DNA of 64,000 nucleotides. Source: Erysipelotrichaceae bacterium. Lineage in GTDB: Bacteria > Bacillota_I > Bacilli_A > Erysipelotrichales > Erysipelotrichaceae. The stretch lies in the NCBI GenBank assembly GCA_017454765.1, contig JAFTCJ010000009.1, positions 23,378 to 87,377 of the forward strand, in the 5' to 3' direction. The position numbers and the translations under genes are program-made. Below are positions 16,898-26,411 of this stretch, in pieces (the first letter of the stretch is position 1; each line of letters begins with the position of its first letter). A model generated the notes under the pieces. The model ran no database searches. It was given only the letters and a program-made list of their open reading frames with translations, and was not told where the DNA came from.

Positions 16898-18079
16898 TTA
16901 TTTCAGTACGTCTTTCGCAAAATCTCTTGCTTCCTGTTCCGTATCAAACAGACCCAGGAACATGTAGTTTGCCATGGCTCCGGAAAGCGCCTCTTCGACT
17001 CTTCCCTCTTCCTTGAGATGATCGCCGTACTTCTCTCTGATCTGTTCCGGCGTCAGCTCGAAGACCAGACCGTCTCTTCTGGAAGCGAAGCAGCAGACAC
17101 CGTCTCTTGATCTTCCTCTGTCTGTCTGATCATAGGCGATCATATCCGCCCAGATCTCATAGGCATCCGTACCGTTGCAGTAATTCATCATCGTCGGAGC
17201 GATGCCTCCGGGAGGACGCATGTTGACTTCCAGGGCTACGATGTCGCCCTTCTTGCCGATGTGCTGATCACGGTCCAGACGGAAGAATTCCATATGGACG
17301 AATCTGCTCCTGACTCCGAAGGCCTTGACGGTCCTTCTTCCCGCATCCAGCAGGTCCTCAGGCAGTCTGCTTCTTTCATAGAAACAGGAGTTCTTATTCT
17401 CGGAAACCGTCTCCATCAGGTTGGCGACCGTGACGTTGCCGTTTTCAAAGATCGGTTCACCTTTGGAATTGATGACTGAGTCATAAGTCTCGACTTCACC
17501 GAAGATGTATTCTTCCATGATGTACTGCACATCCAGTTTGGTCTCAAAGAACTTCTTGAGATCGTCCTCATTCTTGATCTTGTGTGTATCGTTGGCGCCG
17601 ACACCGTTGTCCGGTTTCGCGACCAGCGGATAACCGACTTCTTCGATAAACTTCAGACAGCCCTCATAGTCATCCACCATGTGATATCTGGCAACAGGGA
17701 CACCGGCCTTGATGTAGTTCTCCTTCATCCTGGATTTGAACTTGACGATGTCCATATCTTCGCTGTGGAAACCGGTATTGACGTTAAAGTCCGTTCTGAG
17801 TCTCGCATCCCTTTCCAGCCAGTATTCATTGTTGGTCTCGATATAATCGACCTTGCCGTATTTGAAGCAGAAGAAAGCCACTGCCCTGTAGACCTCATCA
17901 TAATTCTCTAAAGAAGAGACCTTGTAATACTCGTTGAGCGAGCCCTTGAGTTCATCGGTCAGATTGTCATATGGACAGTCTCCGATGCCTAAGACGTTGA
18001 TCCCGTTTTCCTTCAGCTTGTTGCAGAAGTTCCAGTGATTTGCCGGAAAGTTCGGTGATAGGTAAATAAAGTTCGTCAT
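16898..18079 (-). CDS. ATP-grasp ligase
   Basis: A 393-residue ATP-grasp protein of the carboxylate-amine/thiol ligase superfamily. The ATP-binding core shows YPLVAKPDNGVGAND near residue 150, VQYIMEEYIFGEVET near 185 and the metal-binding ALEVNMRPPGG near 285. The N-terminus IYLSPNFPANHWNF is typical of a group found with esterases. It is the third gene of a tight cassette with two esterases (2-bp and 13-bp gaps), so it probably ligates or releases one substrate with them, but that substrate is unknown. Confidence 0.85.
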   Translation of the reverse strand: MTNFIYLSPNFPANHWNFCNKLKENGINVLGIGDCPYDNLTDELKGSLNEYYKVSSLENYDEVYRAVAFFCFKYGKVDYIETNNEYWLERDARLRTDFNVNTGFHSEDMDIVKFKSRMKENYIKAGVPVARYHMVDDYEGCLKFIEEVGYPLVAKPDNGVGANDTHKIKNEDDLKKFFETKLDVQYIMEEYIFGEVETYDSVINSKGEPIFENGNVTVANLMETVSENKNSCFYERSRLPEDLLDAGRRTVKAFGVRSRFVHMEFFRLDRDQHIGKKGDIVALEVNMRPPGGIAPTMMNYCNGTDAYEIWADMIAYDQTDRGRSRDGVCCFASRRDGLVFELTPEQIREKYGDHLKEEGRVEEALSGAMANYMFLGLFDTEQEARDFAKDVLK

Positions 18080-18081
18080 AG

Positions 18082-18837
18082 TTAATCTCCTAACAGATAA
18101 GGCAGGAAATAAGGAACCTGCTTATACCACCACGGCCAGTCGTGATTCACATCGCTGCCCCAGTAATCGACCCAGATATTGATGCCCAGTTCATGGAAAC
18201 GCTGATCCAGGTATTGCGTGCTCCAGGGCTCTTCCCAGGCACCCATGCCTACACAGACGACAGCCTTGTTGTTGTTGTAACGCTCGATGAACGGATGATC
18301 ATTCGGCATGCCTCTCATATAATCGGTGATGGAATTCTGATAGACCACATCATCCATGTAGTCGCCCAGGAAATAGGAGGCATGATAGATGCCGCTCAAT
18401 GCCAGACACCTGTCAAACAGATCCGGGAAACGCAGATAGAGATTCAGCGCATGAGTCGCGCCCATCGAACAGCCGAAGGTCATGATGCCCGGATAGCCGT
18501 CCCAGCCGTTGCGGTCATTGACGAAACCCCTGATGAACGGGACCACTTCCCTGGTGATGTAGTTGACCCATTCCTCATGATGTCTGATCCTGTGATAAGG
18601 ATCGCCGTTGCGGTCGCTCCAGGTCTCGATATCGATCGTATCGATCGAGAAGACGATGCACTCGCCGTTCTCAATCCACGGTGCAAAAACATCGCTCATG
18701 TGGAAATTCTCAAAGTCGAAGAACCTTCCGTCCTGGCAGGGAATGAATAAGATCGGCTTGCCGAAAGAACCATAGACCTTGATCGGCATGGTCCGGTTCA
18801 GATTGCTGCTGTAAAATTCAAAATAATTGGTTTCCAT
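18082..18837 (-). CDS. Esterase-family alpha/beta hydrolase (cassette gene 2)
   Basis: A 251-residue esterase D/putative-esterase family protein with no signal peptide. The nucleophile elbow is FGCSMGATHA near residue 117, and the C-terminal catalytic His is in WGSDVNHDWPWW. The long aromatic C-terminus is characteristic of the group that pairs with ATP-grasp genes. It lies between another esterase and the ATP-grasp ligase in a single operon. Confidence 0.85.
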   Translation of the reverse strand: METNYFEFYSSNLNRTMPIKVYGSFGKPILFIPCQDGRFFDFENFHMSDVFAPWIENGECIVFSIDTIDIETWSDRNGDPYHRIRHHEEWVNYITREVVPFIRGFVNDRNGWDGYPGIMTFGCSMGATHALNLYLRFPDLFDRCLALSGIYHASYFLGDYMDDVVYQNSITDYMRGMPNDHPFIERYNNNKAVVCVGMGAWEEPWSTQYLDQRFHELGINIWVDYWGSDVNHDWPWWYKQVPYFLPYLLGD

Positions 18838-18850
18838 ATATCATATCCCC

Positions 18851-19609
18851 TTACAAGTTGTAGAACAACGCATCCATGAAGAACGGTATCTGTCTCTCCC
18901 AGCTGGCCTCATTGTGTTCGCCGTCCGGGATGATCCTGCTTTCCAGCATGACCTTCTTGTGTATCAGAGCGGCAGTCACATCCGCATAGATCTTCCTGGT
19001 ATTGAGATAGCCGATCTCCCTTTCTCCGTAATCCATGTACAGTACTGTTCCCCTTCTGAATCTGGTCTTTTCGATCATCGTTATGACCTTGTCCGGCGCG
19101 AAACCGACTGACGGAGACAAGGCGGCACCTCTTGAAAAATACTTGCCGTAGCAGCATATCGCATATAACGTCATCAGCCCACCCATGGAACTGCCGGCGA
19201 TGAAGGTATACTGTCTTTGCGGCAAAGTCGGATAATTGTCATCGATGTAAGGCTTGAGCTCTTTCACGATCCAGTTCATCGTCTTTCTGCCCCGGCCCTT
19301 GATATAGCCGAAATCCGGATCGCCGAAATCAAACGGTGAATACTCGGACAGCCTGCCGCCGCATCTTTCCTTCTCGTCGTGATGGTTACATTCAACACCC
19401 ACGACGATCAGCGGTGTCTCGCTTTCTTCCAGATACCTCAGCAGACCCCAGCTCTTTCCGAAACTTGCTTCCTCATCGTCAAAGAGATTCTGGCCGTCGA
19501 ACATATACAGAACAGGGAATTCTCCCTCGTAATCCGGCACATAGACATAAACGTTTCTTTTTTCATCCCCTGTCAGACGGGGGATCTCAGTTTCAAATAT
19601 ATCCAGCAT
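18851..19609 (-). CDS. Esterase-family alpha/beta hydrolase (cassette gene 1)
   Basis: A 252-residue putative esterase. It has LYMFDGQNLFDD near residue 33, the nucleophile motif AGSSMGGLMT near 120, and a catalytic His in DGEHNEASW, the features of enterochelin-esterase-like/esterase D hydrolases. The start at 19609 follows AAGGGAAGATATT; a longer upstream frame lacks a ribosome site. A TATAAT at 19649-19654 on the minus strand probably drives the three-gene cassette. Confidence 0.87.
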   Translation of the reverse strand: MLDIFETEIPRLTGDEKRNVYVYVPDYEGEFPVLYMFDGQNLFDDEEASFGKSWGLLRYLEESETPLIVVGVECNHHDEKERCGGRLSEYSPFDFGDPDFGYIKGRGRKTMNWIVKELKPYIDDNYPTLPQRQYTFIAGSSMGGLMTLYAICCYGKYFSRGAALSPSVGFAPDKVITMIEKTRFRRGTVLYMDYGEREIGYLNTRKIYADVTAALIHKKVMLESRIIPDGEHNEASWERQIPFFMDALFYNL

Positions 19610-19710
19610 AATATCTTCCCTTGCAAATCGATTGAATAATATGTTTCTATTATAACCTATATCAAAACAATTGAAATCCGTTCGTGACACTTGCACAACA
19701 TTTATATCAG

Positions 19711-19736
19711 AAAAGGAACTTTCGTTCCCTTTTTTG
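19711..19736 (-). terminator. Terminator after murQ
   Basis: Hairpin around AAAAGGAAC-TTTC-GTTCC with flanking A and T runs; it lies about 11 bp after the murQ stop. T-runs on both strands could let it act in both directions. Confidence 0.7.
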
Positions 19737-19746
19737 TGTAATGATA

Positions 19747-20634
19747 CTATTTCAGAGCTTCTCTGATATTTCCGTCGGCTGCCTCCAGTTTTTCCTGTGC
19801 CTCCTCTTTGGAAAGGTTCATCAGGATCATGATGATCGCAAGCGTGCAGTCATTGTCTGTTTCCTTCAGCACTTCATCAGCCCTGTCATGGTCACAGCCC
19901 GTGATTTCCATGACGACCCGGCGGCATCTTTCCTCCAGCTTCTTATTAGTCGCTCTGACATCGACCATGAGATTCCCATAGACCTTGCCGACACCGACCA
20001 TCGTCGCCGTCGAGATCATGTTCAGGACCAGTTTCTGGCAGGTCCCGGATTTAAGTCTTGTGGATCCGGTGATGATTTCCGGACCGGCACTCAGTTCGAT
20101 CGGATAATCACAGTGCTGGGCGATCTCGGTGTTGAAGTTGCAGCACAGACAGCCTGTCTTGGCCCCGAGCGATCTTGCGTAATCCAGACCGCCGATGACA
20201 TAAGGCGTCCTGCCCGAGGCAGCGATACCGATGACCAGATCATGTTCGTTGAGACCGATCTTCTTCAGGTCTTCCACCGCCAGCTCCTTGGAATCCTCGG
20301 CACCTTCCGCAGCTCTGACATAGGCTTCGCTTCCGCCGGCGATGATGCCTACAAAACGGTCGCTGTTGAATGTCGGAACGACTTCCACCGCATCCATCAG
20401 ACCCAGTCTCCCGGATGTCCCGGCACCAAGATAAACGATCCTGCCGTCGTCCTTATACGTTCTGATGCATTCACTCACCAGTATCTCGATCTCATCGAGC
20501 GAATCCTTCACGGCTTCGATGACTTTCTTATCCTCGCTGTTCATGATCTCAAGGATCTGTCTTGTACTGAGAAGATCAAGATCCTTTGTCAGTTCGTTCC
20601 TGCTTTCTGTTGCCAGATTATCTAACATTACCAT
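19747..20634 (-). CDS. murQ: N-acetylmuramic acid 6-phosphate etherase
   Basis: A 295-residue SIS-domain enzyme that splits D-lactate from MurNAc-6-P to give GlcNAc-6-P. Diagnostic segments are LATESRN at the start, YLGAGTSGRLGLMDAVE near residue 70, IAASGRTPYV near 138 and the AGPE-I-TGSTRLKSGT segment near 185. It starts directly after the nagA stop, with GAGGTG six bases before the ATG. Together they convert MurNAc-6-P to GlcN-6-P. No MurNAc-specific PTS (MurP) is nearby. Confidence 0.97.
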   Translation of the reverse strand: MVMLDNLATESRNELTKDLDLLSTRQILEIMNSEDKKVIEAVKDSLDEIEILVSECIRTYKDDGRIVYLGAGTSGRLGLMDAVEVVPTFNSDRFVGIIAGGSEAYVRAAEGAEDSKELAVEDLKKIGLNEHDLVIGIAASGRTPYVIGGLDYARSLGAKTGCLCCNFNTEIAQHCDYPIELSAGPEIITGSTRLKSGTCQKLVLNMISTATMVGVGKVYGNLMVDVRATNKKLEERCRRVVMEITGCDHDRADEVLKETDNDCTLAIIMILMNLSKEEAQEKLEAADGNIREALK

Positions 20635-21789
20635 CTACTTCACCTCATAAAGCTTTCCGTCGATATAAGTTGCCTTGTTGTTGAAACTGTCATCAAAGAC
20701 AGCGATATCCGCTTTGTATCCTTCCCTGATCAGACCTCTGTCATTGATCCCCAGCATACGCATCGGATTGATCGTAGCTGCATTCATCGCTGTTACAAAA
20801 TCGATGCCTGCATCATGGATCGCAAAATCCAGGATATGATTCAGTTTATGGCAGGATCCCGCAAGCGTATTGGTACCGGTAATATAGGCGACACCGTCTT
20901 CCGTCACGGTCGTTGTCCTTCCTTTTTCCTCGATCTCATAGACACCCGGCTTGAGTCCCTTGATGTTGACGGCATCGGTGATCAGGATGAGCCTGTCCTT
21001 GCCCTTGGTCCTGGCCAGGATGTTTGCGGCATGCTTGTTGACATGGATGCCGTCACAGATCAGTTCCGTATAGCACTGATCAAAATACATCGCTGCCCCG
21101 ACGACGCCCGGTTCGCGGTGATGCAGACCCTTCATACCGTTGTAGGTATGCGTAAAGGAGACGGCTCCGTGCTCAATCGCTTCCCTGCATACCTCAAACG
21201 AAGCACCGGTATGACCCAGAGCGACCTTCATTCCCTTCTTCACACAGTAATCGATCACGCTGTAATCGCCCTGTAACATCTCCGGAGCGACCATCACATA
21301 GATCAGATGGCCGTTACAGGCATCATTGAACTCGTCGACAACCTTTTTACTGGGAATGATCTGATAATCCAGATTCTGGGCACCTCTTTCCTTTCCCGAA
21401 CAGATGAAAGGACCTTCCTCATAGACACCCAGGATATGTGTTCCCTTCTTATTGTCATGATCGATGAATTCACCGATATTCTTCAGGGATTTCAATAATA
21501 AGTTCTTCGGATAACAGGAGATCGAAGCCAGCGTGGATGTGACACCTTCACAAGGCAGATACTCCGTCCACTTCTTCAGCCACTTCTTTGTGGCGTTGCT
21601 CGATTCACCTCCGCCGTAGCCGTGGTTGTGCACATCGCACAGACCCGGCATCACGATCAGATCATCATAATCCACATCGGCCTTGAACATCCCATAGGGA
21701 TAGACACCGGTGATCGTATCCCTCTGGATCTCGATCTGCTTTGGCTGCAGTTTCTCCTCATAATAAACACACTTGCTTTGAATGATCAT
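20635..21789 (-). CDS. nagA: N-acetylglucosamine-6-phosphate deacetylase (paralogue 2)
   Basis: A 384-residue NagA-type amidohydrolase with all expected residues: DVHNHGYGGG near 53, EEGPF near 125, ALGHTGA near 190, THTYNGM near 213, CDGIHV and the Asp of ITDAVN. Its N-terminus (MIIQSKCVYY) is close to that of paralogue 3 at 50963-52102 and unlike paralogue 1. It immediately precedes murQ, so peptidoglycan amino-sugar recycling is the likely role. AAGAAGGATTAATT precedes the ATG. Confidence 0.92.
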   Translation of the reverse strand: MIIQSKCVYYEEKLQPKQIEIQRDTITGVYPYGMFKADVDYDDLIVMPGLCDVHNHGYGGGESSNATKKWLKKWTEYLPCEGVTSTLASISCYPKNLLLKSLKNIGEFIDHDNKKGTHILGVYEEGPFICSGKERGAQNLDYQIIPSKKVVDEFNDACNGHLIYVMVAPEMLQGDYSVIDYCVKKGMKVALGHTGASFEVCREAIEHGAVSFTHTYNGMKGLHHREPGVVGAAMYFDQCYTELICDGIHVNKHAANILARTKGKDRLILITDAVNIKGLKPGVYEIEEKGRTTTVTEDGVAYITGTNTLAGSCHKLNHILDFAIHDAGIDFVTAMNAATINPMRMLGINDRGLIREGYKADIAVFDDSFNNKATYIDGKLYEVK

Positions 21790-21815
21790 AATTAATCCTT
21801 CTTTCCAATTCTATT

Positions 21816-22736
21816 TTATCTCTGCTGTGTGATCTTTAATATCCGATCGCTCGCTTCCTTGTTCATGACATCAGATTCTTTCTTTCCCTGATCCGTCAGA
21901 TCCGCGAAATGCTTCAGTTCATAATAGAAATCCGAAATGAGTTCCTCATGGATCTCATGACGGACTCCGTCCAGCTCATAGTATGCATCACCGCTCTTCC
22001 AGTAATTGTCGGCACGGATAAATCCTCTTTCTCCGGTAACGATCAAAGTCGTATCTCCGTCCAGTCTGTTGGATACGGAAGCCTTTCCGATGATGCCGTC
22101 ATAGTTAACCGTCACATAAGCGGTCGAATCCGCTTTTTCTTCTGTGCGGTCGCTTTCGCAGGAGACAAGTACCGGTTCAATCCCGGTCAGAAAATTCATC
22201 GTGCCAATGCAATAAGAACCCAGATCGCTCAGGGCACCGCCGCACTTGGGATCATTGATCCAGTGATCTTCCCCATGGGAACCGTTACGCATGAATGCCG
22301 TATAGATCTCCTTTGTCTCTCCCAGTACCTTATTTTCCATCATTTCCTTAATTCTGATATTCAAAGGCAGGAAGACCGATTTCAGAGCCTCCATCAGCAG
22401 AACATCATTCACTTTTGCAAGGGCAAACATCTCCTCGTTCTCTTTCAGAGAAAACAACATCGGCTTTTCACAGATGACGTTCTTTTTATGTTCCAGACAT
22501 TTTCTGATCAGATCATAATGGCCGGGATTGTAGACCGCAATATAAACCGCATCGATGCCGCTGTTCAGGAAATGATCATAATCACCGTATTCCCGGCAGC
22601 CGTATTTCTCACAGTATTCTTTTGCCTTGTCAATGTCTTTGGAACCGAAACCGACAAGGTCGATCTCCTTTACCAGCAGACACGATTTTGCGATCCGGTT
22701 TGCGATCCTTCCGCAGCCGAAAATTGCCAGTTTCAT
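21816..22736 (-). CDS. Gfo/Idh/MocA-family oxidoreductase
   Basis: A 306-residue NAD(P)-dependent sugar or inositol dehydrogenase-type protein. The Rossmann motif is FGCGRIANR near residue 5, the family segment CEKPMLFS is near 95, and the C-terminal beta-sheet domain carries SDLGSYCIGTM. It overlaps mutY by 4 bp and is followed by nagA, suggesting an amino-sugar or sialic-acid related substrate, which is inference. Confidence 0.88.
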   Translation of the reverse strand: MKLAIFGCGRIANRIAKSCLLVKEIDLVGFGSKDIDKAKEYCEKYGCREYGDYDHFLNSGIDAVYIAVYNPGHYDLIRKCLEHKKNVICEKPMLFSLKENEEMFALAKVNDVLLMEALKSVFLPLNIRIKEMMENKVLGETKEIYTAFMRNGSHGEDHWINDPKCGGALSDLGSYCIGTMNFLTGIEPVLVSCESDRTEEKADSTAYVTVNYDGIIGKASVSNRLDGDTTLIVTGERGFIRADNYWKSGDAYYELDGVRHEIHEELISDFYYELKHFADLTDQGKKESDVMNKEASDRILKITQQR

Positions 22737-23821
22737 TCTTCCTTCCTTTCCCGCAGCGCATAGCGGTCGATATATGTCCTGAATGCCGAAGGGATGGCGA
22801 TATTCTCCAGTTCCTCCCTGTTTGCGAGGATACAGTCTTCAGGCAGCGTTTCCTGCCACTCAGAGATTATCATCTCATAGGCACGCATGTGCCATTCCAG
22901 ATGGGTGAAGATGTGCCTGCTGTCCTCTATCCTTGTAATACGAAGAACATCCAGACCCAGCTTCTTTGCGTAAGAAACGGCTTCATCCCGATCCAGCCAT
23001 TCATCGAAAGACAGGAATTCATACATCCCTGCCAGCAGGCCTTTTGAATCTCTTTTATGTAAGAGGAAGCGGTCATGATCCCTCAGGATCAGCAGCGTCT
23101 TCTTTACGATCTTTCTTTCCCTCAAACTGCTCCGGTATGGGATCGTCTCATAAGAACCGTCCCGATGACAGATACAGTTTTCCTTCCAGGGACATGCCTC
23201 GCAATCCGGAGCACCGTTGGGCACACAGACGATCGCTCCCAGTTCCATAAAAGCCTGACTCAGATCTCTGACAGATTCAGAATCGCTGAGCGGATGATCC
23301 CGATAGAAATCATTGATCAGAGTGACGATCTTATCTTTAACATCCTGACTGCGGATGTCTTCGCTGATCCCGAAATATCTGGCCATGACTCTCATGACGT
23401 TGCCGTCCACGGCCGCATGGGGGATGCCGTATCCGATCGACAGGATGGCTCCCGCCGTATAGGGACCGATGCCGGGCAGTTTCATCAACTCTTTCTCATC
23501 CTTGGGAAATGCTCCACCATATTCTTCGACCAGCTTGACAGCACATTTCCTGAGATTCCTGGCCCGGGAATAATAACCCAGTCCTTCCCATAAACGTAAC
23601 AGTGCATCGTCATCTGTTTCAGATAAAGATCTGATATCCGGAACTTCTTTCTTGAAGCGCTTGAAATACGCTTTTACTGCTTCGACCCTGGTCTGCTGCA
23701 GCATGATCTCCGAAAGCCAGACATCATAAATATCCCCGGTATCCCGCCAGGGAAGATCCCTTTTATTATTACGATACCAGCCTAAAAGCCGTTCGATGTC
23801 CGCTTTCTTCAGAGAATCCAT
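22733..23821 (-). CDS. mutY: A/G-specific adenine glycosylase
   Basis: A 362-residue DNA repair enzyme removing adenine opposite 8-oxoguanine. The helix-hairpin-helix LPGIGPYTAGAI and catalytic Asp in VDGNVMRV lie near residues 115-140; four Cys in the C-x6-C-x2-C-x5-C pattern near 205 bind a 4Fe-4S cluster; a NUDIX-like C-terminal domain checks 8-oxoG. The start at 23821 follows AGGATCTCC; an upstream TTG is less likely. Confidence 0.96.
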   Translation of the reverse strand: MDSLKKADIERLLGWYRNNKRDLPWRDTGDIYDVWLSEIMLQQTRVEAVKAYFKRFKKEVPDIRSLSETDDDALLRLWEGLGYYSRARNLRKCAVKLVEEYGGAFPKDEKELMKLPGIGPYTAGAILSIGYGIPHAAVDGNVMRVMARYFGISEDIRSQDVKDKIVTLINDFYRDHPLSDSESVRDLSQAFMELGAIVCVPNGAPDCEACPWKENCICHRDGSYETIPYRSSLRERKIVKKTLLILRDHDRFLLHKRDSKGLLAGMYEFLSFDEWLDRDEAVSYAKKLGLDVLRITRIEDSRHIFTHLEWHMRAYEMIISEWQETLPEDCILANREELENIAIPSAFRTYIDRYALRERKEE

Positions 23822-23834
23822 AAACAAGGAGATC

Positions 23835-24389
23835 CTATTTATTCTTGATCGTCAGTCCGGCAGAAAAAGCAGCTCCGGCCTTTTCTCCGATCACACGGTA
23901 GGAATTGCTGGTGGGATCGAAACTGATCAGACCGGCTTTATCCAGATCGATCTGCCCCTCTTCATTCAAAACACTCTCATCTGCTACGGTGCCGATCACA
24001 TCGGCGATGATGCCGTAATCGTTTTCCTCGACCAGACGGCATTCCAGAGTCACAGGATATTCATCAAATACCGGTGCGTCGATCTTTTCGCTCTTCCTGG
24101 CATGGAAGCCGGCCTTTTCAATCTTATTGACTTTCTTTCCGCTTTCGATTCCGAAATAATCGGAAGCAGTCAGCGTATCCTTCGTCGCAAAAGCGACGGT
24201 AAACTCCTTCTTCAGACGGATATTGTCCGTCGTCTTGTGTTCCGCCAGCGCAATAAAGATCATGTCATAATCATACTGCCCTCCCCAGGCAGCATTCATC
24301 AGATTCGGGATGCCGTTTTCATCATAAGTGCCGATCATCAATACCGGCTGCGGCATAAACTTCAGATGTCCCCTGACTTCTTTTTTCAT
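23835..24389 (-). CDS. Flavin reductase-like FMN-binding protein
   Basis: A 184-residue split-barrel protein of the flavin reductase-like family (DIM6/NTAB type). Visible features are PQPVLMIGTYDENGIPNLMNAAW at the N-terminus, the TTDNIRLKKEFTV segment and KAGFHARKS near residue 100. Such proteins bind FMN and reduce flavins or act as small redox enzymes. It overlaps the MFS gene by 4 bp and precedes mutY by 13 bp. Confidence 0.85.
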   Translation of the reverse strand: MKKEVRGHLKFMPQPVLMIGTYDENGIPNLMNAAWGGQYDYDMIFIALAEHKTTDNIRLKKEFTVAFATKDTLTASDYFGIESGKKVNKIEKAGFHARKSEKIDAPVFDEYPVTLECRLVEENDYGIIADVIGTVADESVLNEEGQIDLDKAGLISFDPTSNSYRVIGEKAGAAFSAGLTIKNK

Positions 24390-25591
24390 TGTTTCTTCCT
24401 CCCTATTATTTCCGAAATGACAAACATCAGCAGCAGTTCCAGAAGCATCGCATATAAAGCCGGTGCATAGGATGATGTCAGGTCATAAATGACACCGACC
24501 ATGGTCGCACCTATCGCATAAGCGACTGTCGTCGCCATCGTTGCCGAAGGATAGACCTTTGTATAATTGTCCATACCGACAGCCTCTTTGACCATCATGG
24601 CCACGCCGACTGTCGTGATCGAATAAGACATGCCGATCATCAGTGAAGCGATGATCATCAGAATCGGAACATGACTGAACAGGATCAGCAGGATCCCGGC
24701 CACAACGACACAGGAGATCAGTGTCACCGACGGCCTGATGCCGATCCTGTCGATCAGTCTGCCGGCAACGATCTTGCCTGCCGTATTTGTCAGCATCGCC
24801 ATCGACAGCATCGTTGCTCCCAGAGACGCAGAGAAACCGCGGGTCTGTGCCAATGAAGGAAGATGCTGAACGATCGCAAGGATGAGACCCCCTAATCCCG
24901 CGTAGACGACCGGCAGAACGGAGTTGACGAAATCAAGTTCGATCCATTGCCTTTCCTGAATCCCGGCCTCTTCCTGAACCCCTGCTCCATAAGCTTCCAT
25001 ATTCAAAGTCTCCGGCCTTAATGCCGCCGGACATAGCAGCATGATCCCATATAAAACGGCCAATACAGCCGCCGACACCATCATCGAAAAACGCCAGCTG
25101 TGGGTCTCGATCAGTGCAGACAATAACGGCGATGTCAGAGCACCGGCGACTCCGCTGCAGCCCATGACGATGCTCACGATCAGAGCGGAATCTTTGAAAA
25201 ACCAGCGGTTGATGATCAGCGTCACATAGACTGTTCCCAACAGACCCGTAAAGAAACCTTTGACCGCCTGAAACAGATAAAGCTGCCATAGATGGGCCGA
25301 TAAAGAGATCAGGACCGTTGAAGAGACCACAGCGATCAGCGAGATGAGAATGATCTTCTTGAGATTGTTTTCTTTAAGTACTTTTACTGTAAAAAGACCG
25401 CCGATCGCATACATGACATTGGTCAAAGAGACGGTTGAAGATACCGTCGCTCTGTTGGCACCGAGCTCTTCTGCCATAGGCGTCAGGAAAACACCGGCAG
25501 TATTGCTGGCGACGCCGATGCCGGCAGCGATCGCACAGCACAGGCCTGCTACCAGCAGGATATATGTGTTTCTCTTATTCTCTTTTTTCAT
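24386..25591 (-). CDS. MFS transporter
   Basis: A 401-residue transporter with about 12 hydrophobic helices. The N-terminus (LLVAGLCCAIAAGIGVASNT, then GVFLTPMAEELGANRATVS) and the GxLxDRIGxRP-like loop AGRLIDRIGIRPSV are typical of the oxalate/formate-like OFA branch. The substrate is not evident. No ribosome site precedes the ATG; a TATAAG box sits six bases upstream, so the operon MFS-flavin reductase-mutY-Gfo/Idh-nagA-murQ may begin with a leaderless start. Confidence 0.88.
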   Translation of the reverse strand: MKKENKRNTYILLVAGLCCAIAAGIGVASNTAGVFLTPMAEELGANRATVSSTVSLTNVMYAIGGLFTVKVLKENNLKKIILISLIAVVSSTVLISLSAHLWQLYLFQAVKGFFTGLLGTVYVTLIINRWFFKDSALIVSIVMGCSGVAGALTSPLLSALIETHSWRFSMMVSAAVLAVLYGIMLLCPAALRPETLNMEAYGAGVQEEAGIQERQWIELDFVNSVLPVVYAGLGGLILAIVQHLPSLAQTRGFSASLGATMLSMAMLTNTAGKIVAGRLIDRIGIRPSVTLISCVVVAGILLILFSHVPILMIIASLMIGMSYSITTVGVAMMVKEAVGMDNYTKVYPSATMATTVAYAIGATMVGVIYDLTSSYAPALYAMLLELLLMFVISEIIGRKKQ

Positions 25592-25603
25592 GTTCTACTT
25601 ATA
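25592..25603 (-). promoter_or_regulatory. -10 box six bases before the MFS start
   Basis: Minus-strand TATAAG (25598-25603), then TAGAAC, then ATG at 25591. One mismatch from consensus; no clear -35 box. Confidence 0.4.
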
Positions 25604-25650
25604 CTCTACCACAAGCGGTGCCCTCCTCTTCAAAAGACGACTCATAAAAA

Positions 25651-25670
25651 GAAACGGATCGCTCCGTTTC
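25651..25670 (-). terminator. Terminator of the three-SIS operon
   Basis: Stem GAAACGGA / TCCGTTTC with a 4-nt loop; on the minus strand it is followed by TTTTTATG, 15 bp after the SIS stop. Confidence 0.8.
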
Positions 25671-25685
25671 TGTCTGTACCGTATT

Positions 25686-26411
25686 TTAGAAATGTTTGAT
25701 CCTTCCCTTGAAATGTTCGTAGATCGCATTGTTGTCAAAACCGTCCACATTCTGGGACTGGAAGACATAAGGCCTCTTGCCGTGACTTGTGACGATGCGG
25801 ATCGCTTCCGATACCACCGTATTGATCAGAAACATCGAGATGATCGAAGAAGCCGGACCGGTCTCGATCCCGTCGATATTCAGAGAAGCATCTCCCGAAG
25901 GAACACAGGTATCGATGATGCAGTCAGCGCATTCAAAGAGTCTCTTCCCGGAAGGATGTCTGGAAGTCGTGTTCTTTGACTGCTCGACATTGGTCAAAGC
26001 TACAACGTATACACCTTCCTTCTGGCAGCGCATCGCCATCTCGATCGGCATCGCGTTCCTGCCGGAATTGGAAGTGATGATCATCATGTCGCCCTTCTCA
26101 ATGTTGTAGGAATCATAGATGACATCGGATACGCCGCAGACCTTTTCCATGGCACCCGATCTCTGGGCACCGAAAGAAGTCAGCACATCCGGATCCAGCA
26201 TCGCATCGACATTGCCCAATCCGCCGGCTCTGGCAAACAGTTCGATCCCCAGCATGTGGGAATGGCCGGTACCGAAGGTATGGATCAGTCTGTCGTTTTC
26301 GATGTTTTCGGCCATCTTTTCCGCCAGTTCCCTGATGACATCTTTATTCTTTTCTTCAGCAGTTTTCAGCAGTTCGCTGATCTTGTTTCCGTATTCATAA
26401 ATCATAATCAA
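25686..26411 (-). CDS. SIS-domain phosphosugar-binding protein (copy 1)
   Basis: A 241-residue single-SIS protein resembling the UPF0309/sugar isomerase group. Phosphosugar-binding segments are intact: FGTGHSHMLGIELFARAGG near residue 45, ITSNSGRNAMPIEMA near 112 and the SRHPSGKRLFE turn near 148. These proteins bind hexose or amino-hexose phosphates as isomerases or deaminases; the reaction here is unknown. It overlaps copy 2 by 4 bp. Confidence 0.83.
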   Translation of the reverse strand: MIMIYEYGNKISELLKTAEEKNKDVIRELAEKMAENIENDRLIHTFGTGHSHMLGIELFARAGGLGNVDAMLDPDVLTSFGAQRSGAMEKVCGVSDVIYDSYNIEKGDMMIITSNSGRNAMPIEMAMRCQKEGVYVVALTNVEQSKNTTSRHPSGKRLFECADCIIDTCVPSGDASLNIDGIETGPASSIISMFLINTVVSEAIRIVTSHGKRPYVFQSQNVDGFDNNAIYEHFKGRIKHF

